This document shows positions 23,953 through 33,407 of a DNA stretch of 35,723 nucleotides, in pieces (the stretch's first letter is position 1; each line of letters opens with the position of its first letter). The stretch is from contig JALWKP010000147.1 in NCBI GenBank assembly GCA_027081355.1, positions 1-35,723 of the forward strand, read 5' to 3'. The notes below the pieces were generated by a model, which was given only the letters and a program-made list of their open reading frames with translations, did no database searches and was not told where the DNA came from. The position numbers were made by a program, and so were the translations under genes. This stretch comes from Campylobacteraceae bacterium. Its GTDB lineage: Bacteria > Campylobacterota > Campylobacteria > Campylobacterales > Sulfurovaceae.

Positions 23953-24375
23953 ATGCTAGATCTGATACCGTCGTTGATGCTGATAGTTTTGCTTGTTTTT
24001 TTAGGATTAATTTTCTATTTAAACAAAGCGCTTTATCAGCCGCTCGTTAATTTTATGGAACAGCGCGACGCTACTATTTCTAAAAATCGCAGTGAGTCCG
24101 AAGCTTTAAGCGGCAGTGCCGATTCTTTAAAGCAAGAGGCTGATGAGATTTTAAATAGAGCTAAGCAAGAGGCTATTGCGCTTAAACAGGCTGCAATTGA
24201 GGAAGCAAATACTCAAGCTGCTAAAATAATCAGCAGCAAAGAAGCTGAGTTGGAAAAAGCTTATGAAGAGTTTTTAAGCAAATTGGAAGTTGAAAAAGAA
24301 GAGATTAAAAACGGTGTTCTTGCTCAAGTTCCTCAGCTTAAAGAAACTCTTAAAGCTAAATTTTCACAGCTGTAA
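23953..24375 (+). CDS. atpF': ATP synthase F0 subunit b'
   Basis: 140 residues. One N-terminal membrane helix (MLDLIPSLMLIVLLVFLGLIF) followed by a long coiled coil rich in Ala, Glu and Lys. This is the second-stalk subunit found as a b/b' pair in Campylobacterota and phototrophs. It has no signal-like N-terminus, unlike the b subunit next to it. The ATG follows AGGAGGGCG, a strong ribosome site. The a and c subunits (atpB, atpE) are not in the window and are normally elsewhere in this group. Confidence 0.92.
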   Translation: MLDLIPSLMLIVLLVFLGLIFYLNKALYQPLVNFMEQRDATISKNRSESEALSGSADSLKQEADEILNRAKQEAIALKQAAIEEANTQAAKIISSKEAELEKAYEEFLSKLEVEKEEIKNGVLAQVPQLKETLKAKFSQL

Positions 24376-24385
24376 AAGGATTGAC

Positions 24386-24931
24386 ATGGGTAAGTATTTA
24401 AAAATATTTATTGCATTGGCAATACCGGCTTTGCTAATGGCAGGAGAAGGAGAAGCGGCTCAAAAGTATTTTGAATTAACCGGAAGACATACAGATTTTG
24501 TTCCTAGAGTTTTTAACTTTATTCTCTTGGCGGGGCTTTTGGTATATCTTTTAAAAGAACCTCTTAAGAAAATGCTGCAAGAGAGAACCGATTTAATTGC
24601 TAGTGAATTAAATGAAATAGAAGCTAAAAGGCAAGCTGCCAAGGATGAAAAAATCAAGGCAGAAAAAGCTTTAGAAGCAGCAAAAACAAGAGCAGCTGAA
24701 ATAGTAGAAGATGCAAAAAAAGAAATTGCATTAATCAAAGATAACATTCAAAAGCACACAGAGCAAGAGTTGCACTCTTTAGAAAAAATATTTAACGATA
24801 AATGTGAAATCGAGAGCAGAAAAACAATTAGGGAAACCACTTTAAAGGTTTTAAATGAAAATATCGGTGCTGAAGATATTCCTTTAGATGCGCAGAAAAT
24901 CGTTAATATAGTTACGAAAGAGGTGGCATAA
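24386..24931 (+). CDS. atpF: ATP synthase F0 subunit b
   Basis: 181 residues from the ATG at 24386, preceded by AAAGGATTGAC; the upstream open frame is read-through of another frame. The N-terminus MGKYLKIFIALAIPALLMAG looks like a cleavable signal, as noted for Campylobacterota b subunits. The membrane anchor (FNFILLAGLLVYLL, about 48-61) and a long helical stalk follow. Forms the peripheral stalk with b' and delta. Its stop overlaps the atpH ATG (TAATG). Confidence 0.93.
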   Translation: MGKYLKIFIALAIPALLMAGEGEAAQKYFELTGRHTDFVPRVFNFILLAGLLVYLLKEPLKKMLQERTDLIASELNEIEAKRQAAKDEKIKAEKALEAAKTRAAEIVEDAKKEIALIKDNIQKHTEQELHSLEKIFNDKCEIESRKTIRETTLKVLNENIGAEDIPLDAQKIVNIVTKEVA

Positions 24932-25461
24932 TGAATTTAATTGCAAAAAAATATGCTAAAGCTCTTTTGGAGTTAAAAGATATTGATTTAAATAAGACAC
25001 TGTCGGAACTTTCCGCTATTGCTAAAGTCATAAACGACAATAGCGAAATTGAAACTTTTTTAAACTCTCCATTGGTAAAAAGCGATAAAAAATACGAAGC
25101 TTTGATTGCCCCTATCGAAGATAAATTAGATAGTAAAGCGGTTAATCTTCTTAAGCTGATGGCTCAAAAAGGAAGACTTGCTTTAATTCCGGATTTGGCT
25201 AATATTTTATCTAAAGAAATTATGTTAAAAAGCAACGAGTTTACCGGAATTGTAGAAAGCAATGAAGATATCGACTCTTCTTTAATTGAAAAATTAGAAA
25301 AAAAACTAGCTGCATACAGCGGTTCTTCAATTAAGCTAGAGAGTAAAAAAAGCGATTTAGACGGCATTAAGGTAGAAGTTGAAGATTTGGGCTTAGAACT
25401 GAGCTTTTCAAAACAGAGTGTCAAAAATGCACTTTTAGAGCATATTCAAAAAGCACTGTAA
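24931..25461 (+). CDS. atpH: ATP synthase F1 subunit delta
   Basis: 176 residues. Links the peripheral stalk to the alpha3-beta3 head. N-terminal six-helix bundle (IAKKYAKALLELKDIDLNKT) and C-terminal strand region, where the usual G-hydrophobic signature is relaxed (LDGIKVEVEDLGLELSFSK). Length is normal for OSCP/delta. One-base overlap with atpF; 24 bp before atpA. Confidence 0.93.
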   Translation: MNLIAKKYAKALLELKDIDLNKTLSELSAIAKVINDNSEIETFLNSPLVKSDKKYEALIAPIEDKLDSKAVNLLKLMAQKGRLALIPDLANILSKEIMLKSNEFTGIVESNEDIDSSLIEKLEKKLAAYSGSSIKLESKKSDLDGIKVEVEDLGLELSFSKQSVKNALLEHIQKAL

Positions 25462-25485
25462 GTTAAGATTGAGAAAGGAGAATTT

Positions 25486-27000
25486 GTGGCAACTAAACTG
25501 CAAGCAGACGAAATTAGCTCTTTAATTAAAGAGAGAATTGAGAATTTTGAAATTCAAGTGGATATTAATGAGGTAGGTAAAGTAGTTTCTATTGGTGACG
25601 GTATTGCAAAAGCTTATGGCTTAAGCAATGTTATGGCCGGTGAAATGGTAGAATTTGAAAACGGTGCCAAAGGTATGGTTCTTAACCTGGAAGAGTCTAG
25701 CGTAGGTATCGTTGTTTTAGGTAAATACGAAACTATCCGCGAGGGTATGAATGTTAAAAGACTAGGTCAATTATTAAAAGTGCCGGTCGGAGATGAAATG
25801 GTTGGGCGTATTGTCAATCCTCTAGGCGAGCCAATTGACGGCAAAGGTCCAATTGATGCTAAAGAATTTAGATTTGTTGAAGAAAAAGCCCCTGGTATTA
25901 TGGCTAGAAAATCTGTTCATGAACCGCTTCAAACAGGTATTAAAGCTATTGATGCGCTTGTTCCGGTCGGAAGAGGGCAAAGAGAGCTTATTATCGGCGA
26001 TAGACAGACAGGTAAAACAACTTTGGCAATTGATACAATTATCAATCAAAAGGGCAATGGTGTAACTTGTATTTATGTTGCTATTGGTCAAAAGCAATCA
26101 ACTGTTGCTAATTTAGTTCAAAGATTGGAAGAAGCTGGTGCTATGGAATATACGATTGTAGTGAATGCAGGTGCTTCTGACCCTGCGGCAATGCAATTTT
26201 TAGCTCCATATTCCGGTGTTACAATGGCTGAATATTTTAGAGATAACGGCAGACATGCGGTTATTTTCTATGACGACTTATCTAAACACGCAGTTGCTTA
26301 CCGTGAAATGTCTTTGATTTTAAGAAGACCTCCGGGACGCGAAGCTTATCCGGGTGATGTTTTCTATCTACACTCAAGACTGCTAGAGAGAGCTGCAAAA
26401 CTTAGCGATGAGTTAGGTGCTGGTTCTATTACTGCATTTCCTATTATCGAAACTCAAGCAGGGGATGTTTCTGCTTATATTCCAACAAATGTTATATCTA
26501 TTACAGACGGTCAGATTTTCTTAGAAACTGACCTATTTAACTCAGGTATCCGCCCTGCGATTAATGTTGGTTTATCTGTTTCTCGTGTTGGGGGTGCTGC
26601 GCAGATTAAAGCTACTAAGCAAGTTTCAGGAACATTAAGACTTGATCTTGCATCTTATAGAGAATTGCAAGCTTTTGCTCAGTTCGCAAGCGACCTTGAC
26701 GAATCTAGCCGAAAACTGCTAGAGAGAGGTCAAAGAATGGTAGAGGTTCTTAAACAGCCTCCGTATTCTCCGATTCCAATTGAAAAACAGGTAGTTCAAA
26801 TTTATGCGGGAACAAAAGGTTTCTTAGATGATATTCCGGTATCAGCAGTAACAAAATTTGAAGAGGAATTAACAACATTTATTGATTCAAAATATCCGCA
26901 AATTTTAGAAGCAATTAGAACTTCTAAAAAATTAGACAGTGATGTAGAAGAAGAATTAAAAAGCGCTATTGAGGATTTTAAATCTCAATTTGTTGCGTAA
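25486..27000 (+). CDS. atpA: ATP synthase F1 subunit alpha
   Basis: 504 residues; GTG start with AAAGGAG upstream. Non-catalytic nucleotide-binding subunit. Walker A GDRQTGKT at about 170-177, the [12 protein letters not shown] stretch before it, and signature [14 protein letters not shown] with the catalytic Arg (SRVG) near 360-370. N-terminal beta barrel about 25-95. Codon choice is more uniform than in neighbours, as expected for a highly expressed gene. Confidence 0.98.
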   Translation: MATKLQADEISSLIKERIENFEIQVDINEVGKVVSIGDGIAKAYGLSNVMAGEMVEFENGAKGMVLNLEESSVGIVVLGKYETIREGMNVKRLGQLLKVPVGDEMVGRIVNPLGEPIDGKGPIDAKEFRFVEEKAPGIMARKSVHEPLQTGIKAIDALVPVGRGQRELIIGDRQTGKTTLAIDTIINQKGNGVTCIYVAIGQKQSTVANLVQRLEEAGAMEYTIVVNAGASDPAAMQFLAPYSGVTMAEYFRDNGRHAVIFYDDLSKHAVAYREMSLILRRPPGREAYPGDVFYLHSRLLERAAKLSDELGAGSITAFPIIETQAGDVSAYIPTNVISITDGQIFLETDLFNSGIRPAINVGLSVSRVGGAAQIKATKQVSGTLRLDLASYRELQAFAQFASDLDESSRKLLERGQRMVEVLKQPPYSPIPIEKQVVQIYAGTKGFLDDIPVSAVTKFEEELTTFIDSKYPQILEAIRTSKKLDSDVEEELKSAIEDFKSQFVA

Positions 27001-27011
27001 AAGGCTAAAGT

Positions 27012-27893
27012 ATGGCTAGCTTAAAAGATATTAAAAGAAAAATAAAAAGCGTTAAAGGCACAGAGAAAACAACTCGTGCTATGAAGCTGGTATCATCTGC
27101 AAAGCTAAGAAGAGCTGAGCAGGTTGCAAAAGCTTCTAAAGCGTATGCTGTGAAAATTACGGAAATGATTGAAGAGATTTCGGCTAATTTAGCTAAATCT
27201 AAAGACAGTCTGGATAATCCTTATTTTAAATCTGTTGCAAATCCTAAGACTGTTGATATAATTGCAATAACTTCAGACAAGGGTTTGTGCGGTGGATTTA
27301 ACTCTCAGACAATTAAGCATGTAAACAGCTTAATTGAAGAGTTTGAAAAAAAAGGTGCAAAAATCAGACTGAGGGTTATAGGTAAAAAAGCTATCGGTTA
27401 CTACCGTTTCCAAAAAAGAGAAATGGCTGATGAGATAGAAGGTTTAAGTTCTGCACCGAATTATCAAGATGCTGCAAGCTTTATTAAAGGGGTTGTAGAG
27501 TCTTATTTAAACGGTGAAACAGATAAAGTTGTTATGGTTCATAACGGTTATGTAAATATGATTACTCAAGAGATTAGAATCGATAATTTGTTGCCGTTAG
27601 ACCCTGATGAATTTGATGTAAAAGCGGTATCAACTTCAGAACTCGAAATGGAGCCGGATGACGACTCTTTATTAGAAGAGTTGGTAAACAGATATATTGA
27701 ATATTCAATGTATTACGCTTTAATTGACTCTTTAGCTGCAGAGCATGGGGCTAGAATGCAAGCGATGGATTCTGCAACAAATAATGCCAAAGAGATGGTT
27801 AAAACCTTGACTGTTGCTTATAATAAGGCAAGACAAGAGGCGATTACTACAGAATTAATCGAAATAATCAGCGGTGTTGAATCGTTGAAATAA
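27012..27893 (+). CDS. atpG: ATP synthase F1 subunit gamma
   Basis: 293 residues. Central shaft. The N-terminal helix has KDIKRKIKSVKGTEKTTRAM and the C-terminal helix the family signature with ALIDSLAAEHGARMQAMDSA and TNNAKEM. Rossmann-like middle domain contains ITSDKGLCGGFN. Starts 11 bp after atpA and ends 16 bp before atpD. Confidence 0.97.
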   Translation: MASLKDIKRKIKSVKGTEKTTRAMKLVSSAKLRRAEQVAKASKAYAVKITEMIEEISANLAKSKDSLDNPYFKSVANPKTVDIIAITSDKGLCGGFNSQTIKHVNSLIEEFEKKGAKIRLRVIGKKAIGYYRFQKREMADEIEGLSSAPNYQDAASFIKGVVESYLNGETDKVVMVHNGYVNMITQEIRIDNLLPLDPDEFDVKAVSTSELEMEPDDDSLLEELVNRYIEYSMYYALIDSLAAEHGARMQAMDSATNNAKEMVKTLTVAYNKARQEAITTELIEIISGVESLK

Positions 27894-27909
27894 GAAAGGG
27901 AGAGAATAG

Positions 27910-29316
<1,407 letters not shown>

Positions 29317-29332
29317 GCCTAAAGGAGCCAAA

Positions 29333-29719
29333 ATGAGCACATTAAAGCTTGAAATTGTAACACCTCAAGGTGTTATTTACGAAGGTAACGTAAAAATCGT
29401 TACTTTATGCGGCAAAGACGGTGAATTTGGTGTTTTACCTGGACATGCTGCAGTTGTGAGTCTTTTAGATGCGGGAACAATTTCGGCAACTACCGATGAT
29501 AATAAAGAGATTGTAGTTGCAATTAACGGAGGTTATGCTAAAGTTTCCGAAGAAAAAGTCAGCTGTATAGTTGATGGAGCCGTAGCAATTACCGATGAAG
29601 AAGGTGATTTATCCGCAAGCTTAAAAAAAGCTAAAGAACTGTTAAAGAGTGCACAGGCGGCAGATACTACAATAGCAGCGACTGTCAGCAAAGTGGAATC
29701 TATCAAGAAAAAAAGATAA
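29333..29719 (+). CDS. atpC: ATP synthase F1 subunit epsilon
   Basis: 128 residues. N-terminal beta sandwich (LKLEIVTPQGVIYEGNVKIV, GEFGVLPGHAAVVSLL) and a short C-terminal helical hairpin, consistent with the inhibitory epsilon subunit. The stop overlaps the tolQ ATG by one base, tying the ATP synthase operon to the tol genes, an arrangement known in Campylobacter. Confidence 0.95.
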   Translation: MSTLKLEIVTPQGVIYEGNVKIVTLCGKDGEFGVLPGHAAVVSLLDAGTISATTDDNKEIVVAINGGYAKVSEEKVSCIVDGAVAITDEEGDLSASLKKAKELLKSAQAADTTIAATVSKVESIKKKR

Positions 29720-30285
29720 TGGGTATTGCAAACTATTTATCTCAAAGCAGTGCGATAACTATATTAGTTATAACCGCACTGTCTATTTATTTTATTGCTA
29801 CATTTTCTATTTTTATTTACCGTTATAAAATTGTCAATAGGCGTTTAAAAGTCGAGCATAAATCTTTGGCTAAGCTTTATACGTCAGATGAAAATATGCC
29901 TGCGGATGATTCTATTCTTTATAGTTATATTAATAGGTCAGAAGGAAATTTATCAAAAATTTTACAAGCGGCAATTAACGATACTATAAGAGTCAGCACA
30001 CAAGGTTTAACCCAGCTTTCTATAATTGCATCTACTTCTCCGTTTATAGGATTGTTTGGAACAGTTGTAGGAATTTTAGATGCTTTTGGAAAGCTAGGTA
30101 ATTTAAAAAGTGCATCATTAAATATAGTTGCACCCGCAATTAGCGAAGCTTTGATTGCAACTGCAGTAGGCATATTTGTTGCCGTGTTTGCTTATGCATT
30201 TAATTTACTTTTAAAAAGAAAGGTTTACGAGTTAAATTCTACCTTGGAATCAGCTGCAGAAATTATAGTTAGCAGGAATGAGTAG
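29719..30285 (+). CDS. tolQ: TolQ/ExbB-type proton channel protein
   Basis: 188 residues, inner membrane. Three membrane helices: about 12-34 (AITILVITALSIYFIATFSI), about 105-125 (ASTSPFIGLFGTVVGILDAF) and about 140-165 (ISEALIATAVGIFVAVFAYA). The MotA/TolQ/ExbB signature with TSPFIGLFGTVVGI is clear. Its place after atpC and before tolR and a TolA/TonB-like gene favours the Tol-Pal role, but Campylobacter annotations use exbB for the same position, so the symbol is a choice. Confidence 0.9.
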   Translation: MGIANYLSQSSAITILVITALSIYFIATFSIFIYRYKIVNRRLKVEHKSLAKLYTSDENMPADDSILYSYINRSEGNLSKILQAAINDTIRVSTQGLTQLSIIASTSPFIGLFGTVVGILDAFGKLGNLKSASLNIVAPAISEALIATAVGIFVAVFAYAFNLLLKRKVYELNSTLESAAEIIVSRNE

Positions 30286-30692
30286 TGAAATTCAATTGGG
30301 ACGATAATCCGGATTTAAATATTACCCCATTTGTTGATGTTATGCTTGTTCTAATGGCTATACTTATGGTTACTGCTCCGACTATGACTTATCAAGAGCA
30401 GGTAGATTTGCCTCAAGGCACCCAAACAAAAGAAGCAAAAAAACTGGCTGATATTACTATTAGAATGGAAGCTAACGGCAGAATTTCACTTTATATAAAC
30501 GGTAAAAAAAGAGACAGTTATGACTCTGTTCGTGATTTTAGAGACAATTTTATGTTAAAATCTAATGAATTTAATCTTAATTCTACTGTTTATATCGATG
30601 CAGATAAGCGCTTAATTTACGAAAAGGTTATGGAGCTTTTAAGAAGTGTAAAAGATGTAGGGTTTACCAAGGCTTCCCTTATAACGCAATGA
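30285..30692 (+). CDS. tolR: TolR/ExbD-type protein
   Basis: 135 residues; GTG start overlapping the tolQ stop by one base (TAGTG). N-terminal membrane helix with the conserved proton-carrying Asp18 in LNITPFVDVMLVLMAILMV, followed by a periplasmic domain (DITIRMEANGRISLYINGK). Works with TolQ to energise the TolA/TonB protein. The 4-bp ATGA overlap with the next gene continues the coupling. Confidence 0.91.
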   Translation: MKFNWDDNPDLNITPFVDVMLVLMAILMVTAPTMTYQEQVDLPQGTQTKEAKKLADITIRMEANGRISLYINGKKRDSYDSVRDFRDNFMLKSNEFNLNSTVYIDADKRLIYEKVMELLRSVKDVGFTKASLITQ

Positions 30693-31438
30693 GCAGGTTA
30701 AAACTAGAAGCAATAGCGTATTCAGTCGCACTGTATTTAATAGTTGTTGTTGCAATAATGTTTGGCATAATTTATGAGCCAAGCACACCTAAAGCCAAAA
30801 CTTATGTTGCAAAAAATAGCGAAATTATCGAAGTATCACTAGGAAAGCCACTTGCTCGTAAAAGTTATAAACAATCAAGAAAAAAGAAATCTGCAAAATC
30901 TAAAAAAAATAAAAAGCAAATTAAACCAAAAGAGAAAAAAAGAAAAAAAATACCTAAAAAATTGCGCAATATTGCAGACAAGAAGCCGGTTAAAAAGATT
31001 GTTAAGAAAAGTAAAAAAGCTAAGGCTAAGGTAATCAAAAAACGTGCAAAAATAGATGCAAGTTCTCTTTTTAGCAAATTGCCTAGTAATATTAAAGCTG
31101 ATTCTCCTGTTCAAAAAGCACAGCCAAAAGGGAATGCCGGAAAATCTCTTAAAAAATCCGATCGGGCAAAGGGCATAGTAAATAAATATTTTGCAAAAGT
31201 TCAAAGCACCTTGCGCGGATGGCCTGCACAGAGTAATTTTGTAGGTGAAACTATTAAAGTCGAGCTTACAATTTACAATAATGGAATGTTCGATTACAAA
31301 ATATTGCGCCGCTCCCTAAACCCGGAATTTAATAATGCCCTAAAAGAGTATTTAGAGCAGTTAAAAAAATTCGGTTTCGGACCGCATAATAACCCTACAC
31401 CTTATCATATTATTGTAGAGTTTGTGGCTAAAGGGTAA
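30689..31438 (+). CDS. tolA: TolA/TonB-like energy-transducing protein
   Basis: 249 residues. One membrane anchor (about 8-28, AIAYSVALYLIVVVAIMFGI), a very Lys-rich spacer from about 55 to 125 and a C-terminal TonB/TolA-type domain (about 165-249: STLRGWPAQSNFVGETIKVE, with YNNGMFDYKILRRSLNPEF). The spacer is strongly basic rather than the Ala/Lys/Glu helix of E. coli TolA. In Campylobacter tolB, pal and ybgF-like genes follow this gene; here they are missing and a repeat-filled gap plus an arsenic cassette follows. Confidence 0.85.
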   Translation: MSRLKLEAIAYSVALYLIVVVAIMFGIIYEPSTPKAKTYVAKNSEIIEVSLGKPLARKSYKQSRKKKSAKSKKNKKQIKPKEKKRKKIPKKLRNIADKKPVKKIVKKSKKAKAKVIKKRAKIDASSLFSKLPSNIKADSPVQKAQPKGNAGKSLKKSDRAKGIVNKYFAKVQSTLRGWPAQSNFVGETIKVELTIYNNGMFDYKILRRSLNPEFNNALKEYLEQLKKFGFGPHNNPTPYHIIVEFVAKG

Positions 31439-31443
31439 TTTTG

Positions 31444-31577
31444 GTGAATAGTGAAAAGTGAAGAGTTTTGGTTGCGTTATTTTATAACACTTTTGTTTAG
31501 CGGATTAAGAAAAAACAGATTATATGTTTTTCAGTATTCCGTATTCGGTATGTAGGGGCAGACCTATGTGTTTGCCC
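31444..31577. repeat. Heptamer repeats and half of element D between tolA and arsR
   Basis: GTGAATA, GTGAAAA, GTGAAGA at 31444-31464 and GTATTCC, GTATTCG, GTATGTA at 31534-31554 are two separate period-7 blocks. GTATG runs into GTAGGGGCAGACC and following bases (31552-31577), a near copy (about 22 of 26) of the left half of element D at 16980. A small dyad GTTAT-TTT-ATAAC lies near 31475-31487 but has no T-run, so I do not call a terminator. No gene is seen between 31439 and 31643. Confidence 0.7.
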
Positions 31578-31612
31578 GCTAGCCATAAAATAAATACCTT
31601 AATCTTTATCTA

Positions 31613-31636
31613 TATATCAAGATATATTGATATAAT
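31613..31636 (+). promoter_or_regulatory. ArsR operator overlapping the -10 box of the ars operon
   Basis: TATATCAA-N6-TTGATATA at 31613-31634 contains the ATCAA-N6-TTGAT dyad known for ArsR-type repressors. The -10 hexamer TATAAT (31631-31636) begins inside the right half-site, so bound ArsR would block RNA polymerase. Only seven bases separate the -10 from the arsR ATG and no ribosome site fits, suggesting a leaderless or nearly leaderless arsR message. Confidence 0.75.
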
Positions 31637-31643
31637 TACAGTT

Positions 31644-31994
31644 ATGAATAAAAAAACAGAAGAACTAGAAGCATTGGAGGATTTTTTAAGAACCACCGGC
31701 GCTTTGTATGATGAAACTAGAGTGAAACTGCTGAAATTTATCGATAAGCACGGCGCACTATGTATTTGCGATTTGCAAAATTCGTTTGATATGCTCCAAT
31801 CGCGCCTTTCGCGTCATATAAAGATACTTAAAGAGAGCGGTTTTTTAACTGTCAAAAAAGAGGGCAGATGGGCTTATTACTCTATCCGCACTCCGATAGA
31901 CAGATTTAGGCTGCAGGCAATAGAAGAGATACGAACCCTGCCGATAGAACTGCCGGAGCTTAAGAGGTTATCAGATAGCTGTAATATAGATTAA
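31644..31994 (+). CDS. arsR: ArsR-family arsenite-responsive repressor
   Basis: 116 residues from the ATG at 31644. The frame is open upstream, but those codons run through repeats and the operator. Winged helix with the metal-site motif ALCICDLQ: C40 and C42 match the CxC of the classical ELCVCDL As(III) site. The recognition helix is about 52-66 (SRLSRHIKILKESGFL), then the wing KKEGRWAYYSI. Promoter arrangement indicates autorepression relieved by arsenite or antimonite. First gene of arsR-trx-arsP-arsC. Confidence 0.93.
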   Translation: MNKKTEELEALEDFLRTTGALYDETRVKLLKFIDKHGALCICDLQNSFDMLQSRLSRHIKILKESGFLTVKKEGRWAYYSIRTPIDRFRLQAIEEIRTLPIELPELKRLSDSCNID

Positions 31995-32005
31995 AAGGAG
32001 AAAAA

Positions 32006-32239
32006 ATGAAAATAGAAATTTTAGGAACAGGCTGCGCTAAATGTAAAGCGTTAGAGAAAAATGCAATGGAAGCGGTTGCAAAAAGCGGTAAGTTTGCTTT
32101 AATTGAAAAGGTAGAAGATATTACTAAAATTATGGAATACGGCGTAATGAGCACTCCCGGGCTCGTGATTGACGGCAAAGTTGTAAGCACGGGCAAACTT
32201 TTAAGTCCTGATGAGATTGTTGGGTTGATTAGTGATTAG
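32006..32239 (+). CDS. Small thioredoxin-like protein (redox-active disulfide family)
   Basis: 77 residues, half the size of a normal domain family partner but typical of TIGR00412-type proteins. Active site CAKC (C10, C13) follows the first strand MKIEILGTG; the cis-Pro loop is STPGLVIDGK. In ars clusters such proteins often sit beside ArsP-type permeases. It may supply reducing equivalents to ArsC (a thioredoxin-coupled type here) or handle trivalent arsenic; this is inference. AAAGGAG precedes the ATG. Its last codons (ISD, stop) are made of GATTAGT heptamers that continue past the stop. Confidence 0.85.
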   Translation: MKIEILGTGCAKCKALEKNAMEAVAKSGKFALIEKVEDITKIMEYGVMSTPGLVIDGKVVSTGKLLSPDEIVGLISD

Positions 32240-32293
32240 TGATAGTAGTGTGCGGTGCCTCACCGCACCAAAGCTCTAAGCTCTAAGCTTAAA
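32227..32293. repeat. Heptamer blocks and hairpin between thioredoxin-like gene and arsP
   Basis: GATTAGT, GATTAGT, GATAGTA at 32227-32247 span the stop codon. A perfect hairpin GTGCGGTG-CCT-CACCGCAC follows at about 32250-32268. Then GCTCTAA, GCTCTAA, GCTTAAA at 32273-32293 precede the arsP ribosome site AAGGA. The hairpin has no T-run and may protect or separate messages inside the operon. Confidence 0.7.
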
Positions 32294-32304
32294 TAAGGAT
32301 TATA

Positions 32305-33264
32305 ATGTTTGATTGGTGGCAAAAAATAGTAGATAGTCTAGTTTACGGCAAGCTTGGACTCGATAGCAAAAGCGCGCTTGGGAGTGCTTTGGATTTTTTT
32401 CTTTTCGATACGGCAAAGATATTTTTGCTTTTAACGGTAATTATATTTGTTGTAACGGTTATTAGAAGCTATTTCCCAACCGAAAAGGTGCGCGATTACC
32501 TAGAAGGTAAGCATCCGCTTGTGGGGCATATTGCTGCAGCGCTTTTTGGGATTATAACGCCTTTTTGCTCTTGCTCGGCTATTCCGCTATTTTTGGGCTT
32601 TATTCAGGCTAGAATTCCGCTTGGGGTTACCTTTAGCTACCTTATTTCTGCGCCGATGAATAACGAAATTGCAATAGCGATGCTCTTTGCGCTATTTGGC
32701 TGGAAAATTACGGCGCTTTATATCGGCTTTGGGCTTTTAGTTGCAATAGTTGCAGGTATTGTTATTGGCAAAATGGATTTAGAAGATGAAATTTTAATAA
32801 AACCGCCCGCAGCCAAACCGCCAAAACTAGAAGAGGTAAAAATACCATTTAAAGAGCGCGCCAAAGAGGCTTGGGATTACACCAAAGATATACTCAAAAA
32901 AGTGTGGCTTTATATTATAGCCGGTGTAGGAATAGGCGCATTTATCCACGGCTATGTGCCAACAGAGACAATTGTAAAATACGCTGGCGGCGATGCTTGG
33001 TATGCGGTGCCAATTGCCACAGTTTTAGGCGTGCCGATGTATTCAAACGCAGCCGGCGTTATGCCGCTTATTGAAGTTTTAACCCAAAAAGGAATGCTGC
33101 TAGGCACAGCGCTTAGCTTTATGATGGCAATAACTGCACTAAGCCTGCCCGAAGCGATGATATTAAAAAAGATTTTATCGATAAAGCTAATTAGCATATT
33201 CTTTGGCGTAGTAGCGCTTGGGATTATGGCGATTGGGTTTATATTTAATGGAATATTGGGGTGA
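32305..33264 (+). CDS. arsP: ArsP-type permease (DUF318/YraQ family)
   Basis: 319-residue inner-membrane protein with about eight to nine hydrophobic segments in two groups (about 35-165 and 205-319) separated by a charged loop rich in Lys/Glu/Pro. The first group carries FCSCSAIPLF with C88 and C90, and SAPMNNEIAIAML, both family hallmarks; the second repeats the pattern as GVPMYSNAAGVMPLIEVL. ArsP of Campylobacter exports trivalent organoarsenicals. Linkage to arsR and arsC supports an arsenic role; other DUF318 permeases have unknown substrates. The stop lies inside a TGG-rich 7/8-bp repeat block. Confidence 0.85.
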   Translation: MFDWWQKIVDSLVYGKLGLDSKSALGSALDFFLFDTAKIFLLLTVIIFVVTVIRSYFPTEKVRDYLEGKHPLVGHIAAALFGIITPFCSCSAIPLFLGFIQARIPLGVTFSYLISAPMNNEIAIAMLFALFGWKITALYIGFGLLVAIVAGIVIGKMDLEDEILIKPPAAKPPKLEEVKIPFKERAKEAWDYTKDILKKVWLYIIAGVGIGAFIHGYVPTETIVKYAGGDAWYAVPIATVLGVPMYSNAAGVMPLIEVLTQKGMLLGTALSFMMAITALSLPEAMILKKILSIKLISIFFGVVALGIMAIGFIFNGILG

Positions 33265-33396
33265 TTGGTTGACTGGTTACTGGTTACTAGTGACAGAAGC
33301 AGTTATATTTGTTCCTCTAATCAGCCAGTTCACCAGTATACAAGTTAACCAGTATACCAGTCAACAAATACACCAGTTAACCAGTCAACCAACATC
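33255..33396. repeat. 7/8-bp repeat arms between arsP and arsC
   Basis: The left block (33255-33290) is built from TGATTGG, TTGACTGG, TTACTGG, TTACTAG units and starts before the arsP stop. The right block, 33325-33396, is nine consecutive octamers of consensus CCAGTNAA (CCAGTTCA, CCAGTATA, CAAGTTAA, CCAGTATA, CCAGTCAA, CAAATACA, CCAGTTAA, CCAGTCAA, CCAACATC). The blocks are complementary in sense and could pair. The arsC ribosome site AAAGGAG begins on the next base. Confidence 0.82.
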
Positions 33397-33407
33397 AAAG
33401 GAGAAAA

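Noticed and set aside
31470-31495. Rho-independent terminator after tolA
   Set aside because: The GTTAT-TTT-ATAAC stem is only five base pairs and lacks an adjacent T-run.
31524-31643. 40-residue N-terminal extension of ArsR
   Set aside because: It would be encoded by repeats, the operator and the -10 box; the ATG at 31644 gives a normal ArsR length.
33325-33396. CRISPR array
   Set aside because: Units are 8 bp and contiguous with no spacers; no cas genes in the window.
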